Shown: one piece after another, positions 28,975 through 38,723 of the stretch
How the letters are laid out: each line of letters starts with the position of its first letter
Numbering within the stretch: position 1 is the first letter of the stretch
NCBI RefSeq assembly: GCF_947495255.1
Contig: NZ_CANLYI010000001.1
Span: 186,001-250,000, forward strand
Reading direction: 5' to 3'
DNA: 64,000 nt
Source: an uncultured Winogradskyella sp.
GTDB lineage: Bacteria > Bacteroidota > Bacteroidia > Flavobacteriales > Flavobacteriaceae
Notes under the pieces: generated by a model
What the model saw: only the letters and a program-made list of their open reading frames with translations
What the model was told of the DNA's origin: nothing
Databases searched by the model: none
Program-made: the position numbers and the translations under genes

Positions 28975-30525
28975 TTGATAACTAAAGACCAAAAAGATAA
29001 TTTATTCTCACTTGTAAAATCCTTAACAAAGTCTGAAAAACGACAGTTTAAGCTTTATGTGGGTAGACTTGGTGTAAATTCTGATTCTAAATTCTTAAAA
29101 CTTTTCAATCTTTTAGATAAATCAAAAGCCTACAATGAAGGGGCAATTTTAAAAAGTGGTATTGTAAAAAAATCGCAATTAGCGAATGTAAAAGCACATT
29201 TATACAAACAAATTTTAATAAGTCTAAAACTCAACCCATCACATCAAAATGTACGTTTACAAATTAGAGAACAGTTAGATTTTGCCTCAATTTTATATCA
29301 CAAAGGTTTATACAAACAGAGTTTAAAAATTTTAGACAAAGCCAAAGAATTAGCTATTGCAAACGAAGAAAAAAATTCAGCTTTTGAAATTGTAGAACTC
29401 GAAAAAGTAATTGAATCCCAATACATAACGCGAAGCATAAGCACGCGTGCAGATGAATTAGCTATACAAGCCAAAGAACTCAGTGCACTCAATGTTATTG
29501 CCAGTAAATTATCTAATCTTTCACTTCAACTTTATAGCATCATTCTTAAGACAGGCTATGTTAGAAATGAAAAAGAAGCAACAATTTTAATTAATTATTT
29601 TAACAAAAGACTTCCTGTTACTAAAAACAAAAAACTAGGATTTAGAGAAAAACTTTGGCTATATAAAGCGCATTTATGGTACAGTTTTTTAATGCAAGAT
29701 TTTTTGAATTGTTACAAGTACGCTTCAAAATGGGTCGATTTGTTTTATCAGAATCCAAGCATGATTAATCTTAATCCTGTATTTTTTTTAAAAGGAAATA
29801 ATTATTTACTTGAGTCTATATTTTTCGTTCGAAATAAGCCAAAATTCGTTAAAAAATTAGAACACTTTAAGGCCACAGTTAATAGTCCAAAATTTGCTAA
29901 AGACGAAAATGTTGCAACGTTAATCTTTTTGTATTCCAATTTTCATAATATCAATCAACACTTTATTGATGGTAGTTTTGAGGAAGGTCTAGAATTAATT
30001 CCCGTTATTGAAAAAGAGCTTATTAAGTTTGAAGACAAGATAGACCCTCATCATAGATTAGTTTTCTATTACAAATTTGCAAGTTTAGAGTTTGGAGCAG
30101 GCAACAATAAAGCTTGTATTAAGCATTTAGATAAAATCATATCTAATAAAACGCTGTCCATGCGCGAAGATTTATTATGTTTTTCTAGAGTATTAAATCT
30201 TGTTGCTCATTATGAAGCAGGCCTAGATTACCATTTAGAAACACTCTTAAGAAGCACTTACAAGTTCTTAATAAAAATGAACGAGTTACACGAAGTGCAA
30301 AAAGAAATGATAAAATTTATTAGAGGACTACAAGACATTTATCCTCAAGACCTTAAAAATGCTTTTAAGAAATTACACAAAACTCTAGTTGCTTTTGAAG
30401 ACCACCCTTATGAACGTAGAGCGTTTCTTTATTTAGATATTATTTCATGGTTAGAAAGCAAAATTGAAAATAAACCCGTAAGTGAAATCATAAACACTAA
30501 ATATTTAACAAAATATGCGCATTAA
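28975..30525 (+). CDS. uncharacterised helical-repeat (TPR-like) protein, TTG start
   Basis: Not assigned to a named family. 516 residues, strongly helical, Lys/Leu-rich, without signal peptide or membrane span. Segments such as ILYHKGLYKQSLKILDKAKE near residues 103-122 look like TPR-type helix pairs, so it may be a cytosolic scaffold. The first in-frame start after the stop at 28960 is TTG at 28975 (ATT at 28969 is the only other option), and the N-terminal sequence from there is already amphipathic and conserved-looking. It is divergent from leuA and isolated from the met genes by the riboswitch region. Confidence 0.7.
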   Translation: MITKDQKDNLFSLVKSLTKSEKRQFKLYVGRLGVNSDSKFLKLFNLLDKSKAYNEGAILKSGIVKKSQLANVKAHLYKQILISLKLNPSHQNVRLQIREQLDFASILYHKGLYKQSLKILDKAKELAIANEEKNSAFEIVELEKVIESQYITRSISTRADELAIQAKELSALNVIASKLSNLSLQLYSIILKTGYVRNEKEATILINYFNKRLPVTKNKKLGFREKLWLYKAHLWYSFLMQDFLNCYKYASKWVDLFYQNPSMINLNPVFFLKGNNYLLESIFFVRNKPKFVKKLEHFKATVNSPKFAKDENVATLIFLYSNFHNINQHFIDGSFEEGLELIPVIEKELIKFEDKIDPHHRLVFYYKFASLEFGAGNNKACIKHLDKIISNKTLSMREDLLCFSRVLNLVAHYEAGLDYHLETLLRSTYKFLIKMNELHEVQKEMIKFIRGLQDIYPQDLKNAFKKLHKTLVAFEDHPYERRAFLYLDIISWLESKIENKPVSEIINTKYLTKYAH

Positions 30526-30628
30526 TCTTTAGAAAATCACAAAAAAGAAATAAAAACGCGAAATAATTTGGAATTCTAACTTTTGTGTTGCAATATTTGT
30601 ACTCACAAAGTTCAAACACTTACTGAAA

Positions 30629-30752
30629 TGTTATCAAGAAAGGCGGAGGGATAGACCCTATGAAGCCTTAGCAACCCTTAGATTCACTAAGAAGGTGCTA
30701 AATTCTACTTGAATGCGCAAGTCATTTTTTGCAAATCCGGATAGATAACTCA
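30629..30752 (+). ncRNA. SAM-I (S-box) riboswitch upstream of metY
   Basis: The P1 stem is GTTATC at 30630-30635 paired with GATAAC at 30744-30749. The core has the S-box signatures GCGGAGGGA (30643-30651), the GAAGCC and GCAACC boxes near 30662-30676, and AAGGTGCTAAATTC after the second stem. It should bind S-adenosylmethionine and switch off the methionine genes. It lies about 120 bp before the metY start with the expression platform between. Confidence 0.92.
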
Positions 30753-30753
30753 A

Positions 30754-30825
30754 GCCTAATTACCCATCTGTAATTAGCATTTTCTTTATAACATTTTTCT
30801 AATAAGTACGCCTCAAAACGAGGTT
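30754..30825 (+). promoter_or_regulatory. putative expression platform of the SAM riboswitch
   Basis: The stem CTAATTAC (30756-30763)/GTAATTAG (30770-30777) is followed by CATTTTCTTTAT, a weak terminator-like structure. A second small stem, CCTC-AAAA-CGAGG, is near 30811-30823. Either could be the switched element; the choice is inference. Confidence 0.45.
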
Positions 30826-30872
30826 TATTTGGCTTTTGGTTTAATTTATTTTAATTCAAAAAACTTAGAAAA

Positions 30873-32171
30873 ATGAGCACACAAAAATTCGCAACAAAAG
30901 CATTGCACGCAGGTCACGACACTAAACTGACAGGAGGAACAAGAGCTGTACCTATTTACCAAACATCATCATACGTTTTTGACGATTCTGATGATGCAGC
31001 AGGACGATTCAATCTGTCTGTACCTGGATTTATTTACACAAGATTAAATAATCCTACCAACGATATTTTAGAACAACGACTAGCAGCTTTAGAAGGTGGA
31101 ATTGCAGCAGTAGCAACAGCCTCTGGTACAGCCGCAATCTCAACAACATTATTAACACTTTTACGCGCAGGAGACCACATTGTAGCTTCTAGTAGTTTAT
31201 ATGGAGGAACGTACAATTTATTAAACGTTACACTTCCTAGACACGGAATTACAACCACATTTGTAGACCCTTCTGACCCAGAAAATTTCGAAAAAGCGGC
31301 TCAAGAAAACACCAGAGCTATTTTTGTAGAATCTTTAGGTAATCCTAAACTAGATGTTTTAGATATTGAAGGTATTTCTAAAGCTGCAAAAGCGCATAAA
31401 GTACCATTAATTGTAGATAATACAGTAGCTACACCTTACTTATTAAACCCTATTGAATATGGTGCAAATATCGTAATTCATTCATTAACCAAATATATTA
31501 ATGGCAACGGAACCTCACTTGGAGGTATTATTATTGATGCAGGAACTTTTGATTGGACCAATGGAAAATTCCCAGAATTTACAGAACCATCTGCTGGTTA
31601 CCATGGCTTAGTATATAGTGAAGCAATTGGAGCTGCATCATTTATCGCAAAAACTAGAATTGAAGGTTTACGTGATTATGGTGGTGCATTGAGTCCTTTT
31701 AATGCATTTCAAATTATTCAAGGTTTAGAAACTTTAGAATTACGTATTAAAAAGCACAGTGAAAACGCATTAGAATTAGCACAATGGCTACAAGAACAAC
31801 CAGAAGTTAAGTGGGTAAACTATCCAGGATTAGAAACTAGTAAATACAAAAAACTCGCTGATAAATATTTACCAAATGGTCAAAGTGGCGTTGTAACCTT
31901 TGGAGCTGATGGAGGTTATGAAGCTGCAAAGACTATTGCAGATAAAACGAAGATATTTTCATTATTAGCAAATATTGGAGACACAAAATCATTAATCATT
32001 CATCCTGCTAGTACAACACATCAACAACTTAGTGATGACGCTCAAGAAACAACTGGTGTAACAAAAGATTTAATTCGTTTGTCTGTAGGAATTGAAAATA
32101 TTGAAGATTTAAAAGCAGATTTAAAACAAGCTTTTGCTATTGTAAAACAAGAAGCAGCGATTCAAAATTAG
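30873..32171 (+). CDS. metY: O-acetylhomoserine sulfhydrylase
   Basis: A 432-residue PLP enzyme of the Cys/Met metabolism family that makes homocysteine from O-acetylhomoserine and sulfide. The PLP lysine is Lys207 in HSLTKYINGNG, and the N-terminal KALHAGHD motif is typical of the O-acetylhomoserine branch. Control by the SAM-I riboswitch in front supports the methionine role. A terminator-like hairpin lies between it and metX. Confidence 0.95.
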   Translation: MSTQKFATKALHAGHDTKLTGGTRAVPIYQTSSYVFDDSDDAAGRFNLSVPGFIYTRLNNPTNDILEQRLAALEGGIAAVATASGTAAISTTLLTLLRAGDHIVASSSLYGGTYNLLNVTLPRHGITTTFVDPSDPENFEKAAQENTRAIFVESLGNPKLDVLDIEGISKAAKAHKVPLIVDNTVATPYLLNPIEYGANIVIHSLTKYINGNGTSLGGIIIDAGTFDWTNGKFPEFTEPSAGYHGLVYSEAIGAASFIAKTRIEGLRDYGGALSPFNAFQIIQGLETLELRIKKHSENALELAQWLQEQPEVKWVNYPGLETSKYKKLADKYLPNGQSGVVTFGADGGYEAAKTIADKTKIFSLLANIGDTKSLIIHPASTTHQQLSDDAQETTGVTKDLIRLSVGIENIEDLKADLKQAFAIVKQEAAIQN

Positions 32172-32194
32172 TCTTAAAATTTAAGTTGAATTTA

Positions 32195-32230
32195 AAAACA
32201 GATGCTGTTACTAAAATGGCATCTGTTTAA
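32195..32230 (+). terminator. hairpin between metY and metX
   Basis: The inverted repeat AAACAGATGC...GCATCTGTTT is followed by AATTATT. It probably acts as a partial terminator. It overlaps the first codons of a longer possible metX frame starting at 32202, which argues for the later start. Confidence 0.6.
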
Positions 32231-32246
32231 TTATTCAAAATTAGAA

Positions 32247-33254
32247 ATGAACGAATTACAATACATAACGATTCAAAAATTTACTACCAGTACTGGTAAG
32301 GCTCATACTATTAATTTGTCTTATCAAACATTTGGTAAAGCATTACACACAGCACCAATTGTATTAGTTAATCATGCTCTAACAGGCAATTCTAATGTTA
32401 TAGGAAAAGATGGTTGGTGGAATGATTTAATTGGAATAAATAAATGTATTGACACTAATAATTATACGATTATAGCATTCAATATCCCAGGAAATGGCTT
32501 TGATAATAATCTTGAAAATTTAATTGAAGATTATAAAAATTTCACAGCTAAAGATGTTGCAAAACTTTTTTCTATTGCGTTAGACCTATTAAAAATTGAA
32601 CAACTTTTCGCAGTCATTGGAGGTTCTGTTGGTGGAGGTTTGGCTTGGGAATTAGCAGTATTAAAACCTAATTTAATTCAACATTTAATTCCAATAGCGA
32701 CGGATTGGAAATCTACAGATTGGATTATTGCCAATTGCCATATTCAAGATGCAATTCTTAACAATTCTACCGAACCATTGGCGGATTCAAGAATGCATGC
32801 CATGACCTTGTATCGCACGCCAGAATCTTTAGCACAGAAGTTTGCAAGGACTAAGAAAAACGATTCGCTTTATAATGTTGAATCTTGGCTCAACTATCAT
32901 GGTGACAATTTAAACAATCGTTTCAATTTGTCTGCATACAAAATGATGAATCAAGTTTTAAAAACTATTGATATTTCAGATGGTGAGAAAGATTTCTTAG
33001 AAGTCGCATCTGCTATTTCTTCAGATATACATATAATTACTATTAATTCAGATTTATTCTTTAAAGCTGAAGAAAACTGGAATGCCTATGTTGACTTAAA
33101 AAGCATTAAAGACAACGTAAATATTCACGAAATTAAATCTATTCATGGTCATGATGCCTTTTTAATTGAGTTTGACCAATTAGCTCGTTTCTTAAAACCA
33201 ATATTTAAAGTTGAATTAAAAACTAATAAAACACTAAACAAGCAAGTCGCATAA
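32247..33254 (+). CDS. metX: homoserine O-acetyltransferase
   Basis: An alpha/beta-hydrolase-fold acyltransferase of 335 residues that makes O-acetylhomoserine, the substrate of MetY. The oxyanion segment is NHALTGNS, the nucleophile elbow is GGSVGGGLAWEL (family usually GGSMGG), and the catalytic His is in the C-terminal HGHDAFL. The frame is open from 32202, but the first 15 codons lie over a hairpin, so the ATG at 32247 (MNELQYIT) is taken. Succinyl transfer is possible but less likely next to metY. Confidence 0.88.
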   Translation: MNELQYITIQKFTTSTGKAHTINLSYQTFGKALHTAPIVLVNHALTGNSNVIGKDGWWNDLIGINKCIDTNNYTIIAFNIPGNGFDNNLENLIEDYKNFTAKDVAKLFSIALDLLKIEQLFAVIGGSVGGGLAWELAVLKPNLIQHLIPIATDWKSTDWIIANCHIQDAILNNSTEPLADSRMHAMTLYRTPESLAQKFARTKKNDSLYNVESWLNYHGDNLNNRFNLSAYKMMNQVLKTIDISDGEKDFLEVASAISSDIHIITINSDLFFKAEENWNAYVDLKSIKDNVNIHEIKSIHGHDAFLIEFDQLARFLKPIFKVELKTNKTLNKQVA

Positions 33255-33276
33255 TAATAAATATATACCCTTAACC

Positions 33277-33306
33277 AAAAGCCCAAATTCACGTTTGGGC
33301 TTTTCT
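33277..33306 (+). terminator. terminator after metX
   Basis: The stem AAAAGCCCAAA/TTTGGGCTTTT with a TTCACG loop, T-rich on the downstream side. Confidence 0.9.
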
Positions 33307-33414
33307 GTTTTTAATTTCTAATTGAAATAGAATCAAAAATTAATTTTTAAAAATAGTATATTAGCTTGTTCGACAATTGTCAACAAAAAAACTTTAATAT
33401 AAAACAACTATTTA

Positions 33415-33891
33415 ATGTGTAATAACAAAGAACAATTTATGAAAGAAGCTGTAAACGCAGCTTTAAAGGGAATGAATAACAATGAAGGTGGACCATTTGG
33501 TTGTGTCGTTGTTAAAGATGGAAAAATTGTAGGACGCGGAAACAATAAAGTAACCTCTACTAACGACCCAACGGCTCATGCAGAAGTTACAGCTATTAGA
33601 GATGCTTGTAAAAATTTAGACTCGTTTCAATTAGATGGTTGCGAAATTTACACCTCTTGTGAGCCATGTCCAATGTGTTTAGGTGCTATATATTGGGCTA
33701 GACCAGATAAAGTTTATTATGGAAGTAATCAAGTTGATGCTGCAAACATTGGCTTTGATGACGAATTTATTTACAAAGAAATTCCATTACCATACTCAGA
33801 ACGCAGCATTCCGTTTGAGCAATTAGCTCGAGAAGTTGCTTTAGAGCCCTTTCAAGAATGGACTAAGAAAATTGATAAAACTGAATACTAA
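33415..33891 (+). CDS. guanine deaminase (cytidine/deoxycytidylate deaminase family)
   Basis: A 158-residue zinc deaminase resembling the small Bacillus-type guanine deaminase (GuaD) rather than tRNA adenosine deaminase. The zinc ligands and catalytic Glu are visible: His55 and Glu57 in TAHAEVTA, and Cys85 and Cys88 in EPCPMCLG. The C-terminal segment ending in EPFQEWTKKIDKTEY fits guanine deaminase. It would turn guanine into xanthine, the substrate of the xanthine dehydrogenase encoded next to it, which supports the assignment. Confidence 0.85.
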   Translation: MCNNKEQFMKEAVNAALKGMNNNEGGPFGCVVVKDGKIVGRGNNKVTSTNDPTAHAEVTAIRDACKNLDSFQLDGCEIYTSCEPCPMCLGAIYWARPDKVYYGSNQVDAANIGFDDEFIYKEIPLPYSERSIPFEQLAREVALEPFQEWTKKIDKTEY

Positions 33892-33902
33892 ATAAATGGT
33901 TA

Positions 33903-34012
33903 CGTCAGTTCGAGTGTTTCGGTTTTTTCGTTGATATATCGAAAAACTTTAGTATTTCAATGCTTCTCGATACAAAATTCAGAAAAAAGAATTTCACTCG
34001 AAGTGACGCTAT
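33903..34012. repeat. about 110-bp imperfect palindromic repeat, family A copy 1
   Basis: It begins GTCAGTTCGAGTG and ends CACTCGAAGTGAC, an inverted repeat with A/T-rich interior including CTCGATACAAAATTC. Termini and interior match the element at 55188-55289 that lies inside a coding sequence. Here it fills the gap between the deaminase and xdhA. Confidence 0.75.
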
Positions 34013-34051
34013 CGTTGCATTTTTAATTCATTTATAATTGAAATAATTAAC

Positions 34052-35461
34052 ATGATTACCTTCATCCTAAATAACAAAACCATTAAAACTCCAGAACATT
34101 CTGGAATGACCTTATTGGATTTTGTACGTTACCAACAGCGTTTAACTGGAACCAAAATTGGTTGTCGAGAAGGCGATTGTGGTGCTTGCACACTTTTGGT
34201 TGGCACACTCAATGGAGATACTATGGAATACCAAAGTATCACATCGTGCATTTCGCCTTTAGGTAATGCACATGGCAAACACATTGTAACGGTTGAAGGC
34301 ACAAATCTAAAAGACAAATTAACAACAGCACAAGAAGCCATGAAAGCAAATTACGCCACACAATGCGGATTTTGCACACCTGGTTTTGTGGTTGCTTTAA
34401 CTGGTTTTGCATTATCCAATTCGGATAAAAATTACAGTAATGCAATTGACGCTATAAGCGGAAACATTTGCAGATGCACAGGCTATAAAGCCATTGAAAA
34501 AGCTGCGCATCAAGTCGTTAAAAAACTAGAAAACAAAAAGGAAACTACTTTTAATTGGTTAATTAAAAATGGATTTATCCCTGAGTATTTTGAAAGTATA
34601 ACTCAACGTTTAAAAGACATTGAGATTGCCGATTTAAATCAGCCAAAAGGAAAATATGTTTCTGGAGGAACCGATTTATACGTGCAACAAGCCGACCATT
34701 TAGCAGATAACGATGTCCATCTTATTGCCGAAAAAGATTATTTAAGAGGTATAAAAATCGAAAACAACATTTGTACCATCGGAACAAATTCGACAGTTTC
34801 AGATTTATGGAATCATACAGAGTTAAATGGCATTTTACCAAACTTAAGAAAATACTTAAAATTAGTCTCTTCAGAACAAATTAGAAATATGGCTTCTTTA
34901 GGAGGAAACCTAGTTAATGCTTCACCAATTGGTGACATGACCATTTTCTTCTTAGCACTTAATAGTGATATTACGATATTAAATTCTGAGGAGAAAGAAA
35001 GAACAGTTGCACTTAAAAACTTTTATCGAGGCTACAAAACTTACGATTTAAAAGACGATGAACTTTTAAAAAGCATTCAATTTAAATTACCAACAGAACA
35101 TTCGTTTTTCAATTTTGAAAAAGTTTGTAAACGAACACACTTAGATATAGCGAGTATCAATTCTGCAATACATATTTCTCTTGAAAACGAAACCATTTCA
35201 GAAGCACATGTTTCCATTGGAGGTGTTGCAGCAATACCAAAATATTTACATGAGACCTCAGCATTTTTAATAGGAAAACCACTCACTTCAGAAACGATAT
35301 TAGAAGCGAACGAAATGCTTCAAAAAGAAATCGCACCAATTAGTGATGTTCGTGGGACAAGTGATTATAAACGTTTATTAGGGAGACAATTATTCTTCGC
35401 CCATTTTACAGCTTTATTCCCGAAGCAATTCACCTTAAACGATTTTGTTCAACATGTATAA
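34052..35461 (+). CDS. xdhA: xanthine dehydrogenase small subunit (2Fe-2S and FAD)
   Basis: A 469-residue electron-transfer subunit. Two 2Fe-2S clusters are visible: Cys38, Cys43, Cys46 and Cys66 (plant-type ferredoxin domain, GCREGDCGACT), and Cys105, Cys108, Cys140 and Cys142 (QCGFCTPG, CRCTG). The C-terminal half is the FAD-binding domain with SGGTDLYVQ near residue 206. It oxidises xanthine and hypoxanthine together with the Mo subunit. Its stop overlaps the start of xdhB. Confidence 0.94.
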   Translation: MITFILNNKTIKTPEHSGMTLLDFVRYQQRLTGTKIGCREGDCGACTLLVGTLNGDTMEYQSITSCISPLGNAHGKHIVTVEGTNLKDKLTTAQEAMKANYATQCGFCTPGFVVALTGFALSNSDKNYSNAIDAISGNICRCTGYKAIEKAAHQVVKKLENKKETTFNWLIKNGFIPEYFESITQRLKDIEIADLNQPKGKYVSGGTDLYVQQADHLADNDVHLIAEKDYLRGIKIENNICTIGTNSTVSDLWNHTELNGILPNLRKYLKLVSSEQIRNMASLGGNLVNASPIGDMTIFFLALNSDITILNSEEKERTVALKNFYRGYKTYDLKDDELLKSIQFKLPTEHSFFNFEKVCKRTHLDIASINSAIHISLENETISEAHVSIGGVAAIPKYLHETSAFLIGKPLTSETILEANEMLQKEIAPISDVRGTSDYKRLLGRQLFFAHFTALFPKQFTLNDFVQHV

Positions 35462-37787
35462 AAACACGACAAATAAAGTACTAGACACTAAATTAGATGC
35501 TGTTTCAATCGCTTTAAAACAAAGCATCAAAAACTTAGACTCTTACACACATGTTCGTGGAGAATCGTTGTATGTTGATGATGTTAATATTAGACAAGGC
35601 ACATTTCATGCAGTCGTTTTTGATTCACCAAAAGCACACGGAAAAATAAAAAGTATTGATTATTCTAAGGCAGAAGCTTTGGAAGGTGTAGAACGCATTT
35701 TCACTTATAAAGATGTTCCTGGTGAAAATGAAATTGGTGGTATTATTCCTGACGAACCTTTATTTGCAGAAGAGGAAGTCCACTTTTGGGGCATGCCAAT
35801 TGCTTTAATTGTTGCAGAATCAGAATTCATTGCACGAAAAGCAAGAGGTTTAATCGATATCGAAATTGAAGATTTACCAGTAATTACCACAGCAAAAGAA
35901 GCTAAAGTAAAAGGAAGCTTTATTAATGCACCACGTTCTTTTAGCTTAGGAGATACCGAAAAAGCATTCGCAGATTGTGACTATGTTTTTGAAGGGGAAA
36001 CGTTTTCCAACGGACAAGAACATTTATACATTGAAACACAAGGTGCGTACGCAGAACCTTTGGAGAACGGAAACATAAAAGTAACATCATCCACACAAGG
36101 CCCAACGGCTGTACAAAAAACTATTGCTAAAGTTTTAGGTGTTGCAATGCATAAAATTGAAGTGGATGTGACACGTCTTGGAGGCGGATTTGGCGGTAAG
36201 GAAGACCAAGCGACACCTTGGGCTGTAATGGCTGCTTTAGCGACTTATCATTTAAATCAGTCGGTGAAATTAATATTGAATCGTCATGATGATTTACGCA
36301 TGACGGGAAAACGTCATCCTTATGAAAGCACGTATAAAATTGGATTATCTAAGGATTTAAAAATCTTAGCTTACCAAACCGAATTTTTACAAAATTCTGG
36401 TGCTGCTGCAGATTTATCTCCTGCGATTGCTGAGCGTACCTTATTTCATGCCACCAACAGTTATTACGTACCAAATGTGACCACAAAAGTGTTGAGTTGT
36501 AAAACCAATTTACCACCAAATACGGCCTTTAGAGGTTTTGGTGGACCACAAGGTATGTTTGTGATTGAGTCTGCGATTGCTAAAGCAGCTTCTGAAATTG
36601 GTGTTTCAGCTAGACAAATTCAGGAAGCTAATTTGTTAGATGAAAATGACACGTTCTCCTATGGACAAATAGCTAAAAAAGTAGAAGCCAAAAACACATG
36701 GCATTCTGCTAAAAACATATTTAATAGTGATGCCTTAGAACAAGAAGTTGCTTATTTCAATAAGAATAATACGAACTTCAAAAAAGGGCTTTCGTTTATG
36801 CCAATCACCTTTGGTATTTCGTTTACCAACACACCAATGAATCATGCTCGTGCTTTGGTTCATATTTACTTAGATGGAAGTGTTGGCATAAGTACAGCTG
36901 CTGTAGAAATGGGACAAGGTGTTAACACCAAAATGATGCAAATAGCTGCTGATGTGTTTTCTATTTCTATTGAAAAAATTAAGATAGAAACTACCAATAC
37001 TACTCGTGTTGCTAACACCTCACCTTCTGCTGCGAGTTCTACTGCAGATTTAAACGGAAAAGCCACCTTAATGGCTTGCAACGCTTTAGTTGAAAGACTA
37101 AAAACGGTGGCTTCGGAAGACTTAAATGTTTCAGAAAAAGACATTACTTTAAAAAAGGAAGCTGTTTTTGTAAACGGTAAGAAATCGGAATTATCTTGGA
37201 CTGAACTCATCAGTAAAGCCATGTTAAAACGTGTTGCTTTAACCGAAAATGCGCATTACGCAACTCCAGAAATACACTTTGATAAAACCAAAGAAAAGGG
37301 ACATCCTTTTGCTTATCATGTTTATGGAACCGCAATTACAACAACAACCATAGATTGTACTCGTGGCACTTATGAATTTGATAGTGTGAAAATAGTACAC
37401 GATTATGGAAAAAGCATGAGTGAAGGTATAGATTTGGGTCAGGTAGAAGGTGCTTTAATTCAAGGAATTGGCTGGATGACTTTAGAAGAGATTGCGTATA
37501 ATAAAGATGGCAAATTATTATCAAATGCACTTTCTACCTATAAAGTTCCTGATATATTTTCTGTGCCAAAAACAGTAGAAGTGATTCCTGTAGAAACCGA
37601 AGGAAATGTCATGGCTATTTTAAAATCAAAAGCCGTTGGAGAACCACCTTTAATGTATGGAATTGGCGCTTATTTTGCACTTCAAAATGCGATAAAGGCT
37701 TTTAATCCAAACTACGATTTACAGTTTCATGCGCCTATGACTCCTGAAAAGGTTTTGATGGGATTGTATGAAAATAAAAAGAGGTAG
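35445..37787 (+). CDS. xdhB: xanthine dehydrogenase molybdopterin-binding subunit
   Basis: About 780 residues of the Mo-hydroxylase large-subunit family. Cofactor and active-site motifs are seen: GGGFGGKEDQATPWAVMAAL, the arginine-containing FRGFGGPQG, MGQGVNTKM, and the catalytic-Glu motif GEPPLMYGIGAY near the C-terminus. The first ATG is 35445; a second at 35454 (MYKNTT) would leave only an 8-bp overlap with xdhA and is equally possible. XdhC, which inserts the sulfurated cofactor, is encoded 2.5 kb downstream on the other strand. Confidence 0.93.
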   Translation: MFNMYKNTTNKVLDTKLDAVSIALKQSIKNLDSYTHVRGESLYVDDVNIRQGTFHAVVFDSPKAHGKIKSIDYSKAEALEGVERIFTYKDVPGENEIGGIIPDEPLFAEEEVHFWGMPIALIVAESEFIARKARGLIDIEIEDLPVITTAKEAKVKGSFINAPRSFSLGDTEKAFADCDYVFEGETFSNGQEHLYIETQGAYAEPLENGNIKVTSSTQGPTAVQKTIAKVLGVAMHKIEVDVTRLGGGFGGKEDQATPWAVMAALATYHLNQSVKLILNRHDDLRMTGKRHPYESTYKIGLSKDLKILAYQTEFLQNSGAAADLSPAIAERTLFHATNSYYVPNVTTKVLSCKTNLPPNTAFRGFGGPQGMFVIESAIAKAASEIGVSARQIQEANLLDENDTFSYGQIAKKVEAKNTWHSAKNIFNSDALEQEVAYFNKNNTNFKKGLSFMPITFGISFTNTPMNHARALVHIYLDGSVGISTAAVEMGQGVNTKMMQIAADVFSISIEKIKIETTNTTRVANTSPSAASSTADLNGKATLMACNALVERLKTVASEDLNVSEKDITLKKEAVFVNGKKSELSWTELISKAMLKRVALTENAHYATPEIHFDKTKEKGHPFAYHVYGTAITTTTIDCTRGTYEFDSVKIVHDYGKSMSEGIDLGQVEGALIQGIGWMTLEEIAYNKDGKLLSNALSTYKVPDIFSVPKTVEVIPVETEGNVMAILKSKAVGEPPLMYGIGAYFALQNAIKAFNPNYDLQFHAPMTPEKVLMGLYENKKR

Positions 37788-37807
37788 CGAAAAACTAGAA
37801 TCCAACA

Positions 37808-38227
37808 ATGACATTTAAACATTCTATTTGCCATCCTGAAAAAGAAAATATTGAATATAGAGATAACCCTATTTCAGGTATTGAGGTTTTAAAAATTGCT
37901 AGAAATTACCCATGGATAGAAAAACTGAAACTTCTAGACACATTAGACCAAGGGAATGTATGCTATAACCCATCGTTAGACTTCACTTGTTTTGAAAATG
38001 GAAAGAGTTTTTGTCTGACTGCTAATACTAATGAAAATCAGTTACTAGAATTTTCATTATGGTATAATCGACCAAAAAAAGAGAAAACTCTATTCTGCTT
38101 AATAAGTAAAAAAGAGAAAATGGTAGTTGACGAAATTTGGTCGATTAATTTTGATAAATCTTTAAAGTACTTAGAGCATTTTGTAATGGGAAACTACACA
38201 ATAATTGAAGGATTATACATTAAATAA
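37808..38227 (+). CDS. hypothetical protein, 139 residues
   Basis: Not recognised. A soluble mixed protein without signal peptide or membrane span. It has cysteines at scattered places but no metal motif. It follows xdhB by 20 bp in the same direction and overlaps the next gene, so it may travel with the xanthine dehydrogenase operon. The reading frame is intact and its codon use is like that of its neighbours. Confidence 0.6.
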   Translation: MTFKHSICHPEKENIEYRDNPISGIEVLKIARNYPWIEKLKLLDTLDQGNVCYNPSLDFTCFENGKSFCLTANTNENQLLEFSLWYNRPKKEKTLFCLISKKEKMVVDEIWSINFDKSLKYLEHFVMGNYTIIEGLYIK

Positions 38228-38723
38228 AAAACTTATCGCACTACATTACAAAAAACAAAACATCCTTAAAGGTGCACTTATTTACAGTGCAGGCGACTCT
38301 ATTGCTGCTCTCTTACTAGATGAGTTCTTGTGGTATCGCTTGCTAGGCATGATGTTTATTGGTGCTACTTTTTATGCGTTTGAAATCCCGAATTACTTTG
38401 ATTGGATTGTAAAAAAGACTCACGCTCTAAATGGCATTAAAGCAACATTAACTAAAACGCTTATGGCCATAGCTTATTTTAATCCACTTTGGATTGCGAG
38501 ACATCTATTATTTATTAAATTATTTTCTGGTCAGTTTGAAGCGATTGGTTTTAACCTTTTAGAAATTGCGTTTTGGTCGTTTTTGGTTAATATTCCTATT
38601 TCTTTTATGGCTAACTACATTATTCAAAATCGCTTTAAATTGAAGTGGCGTTTTCTTGGATCCGCTATTTTTTCTGCTTTAATGGCTATTTATTATGCTT
38701 TGAGCGAGACTATTTTTTCATAA
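38205..38723 (+). CDS. predicted inner-membrane protein, 172 residues, TTG start
   Basis: Not assigned. About four hydrophobic spans are visible (near residues 22-36, 45-60, 85-110 and 120-170). No ATG lies before the first span, so TTG at 38205 is the likely start, within the end of the preceding gene (23-bp overlap). The stretch FNPLWIARHLLFIKL is distinctive. Its 3' end overlaps the convergent NTPase gene by 14 bp. Confidence 0.6.
   Translation: MKDYTLNKKLIALHYKKQNILKGALIYSAGDSIAALLLDEFLWYRLLGMMFIGATFYAFEIPNYFDWIVKKTHALNGIKATLTKTLMAIAYFNPLWIARHLLFIKLFSGQFEAIGFNLLEIAFWSFLVNIPISFMANYIIQNRFKLKWRFLGSAIFSALMAIYYALSETIFS

Noticed and set aside
32202..32246. Earlier ATG for metX adding 15 residues
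   Set aside because: These codons lie over the metY-metX hairpin and have no family counterpart.
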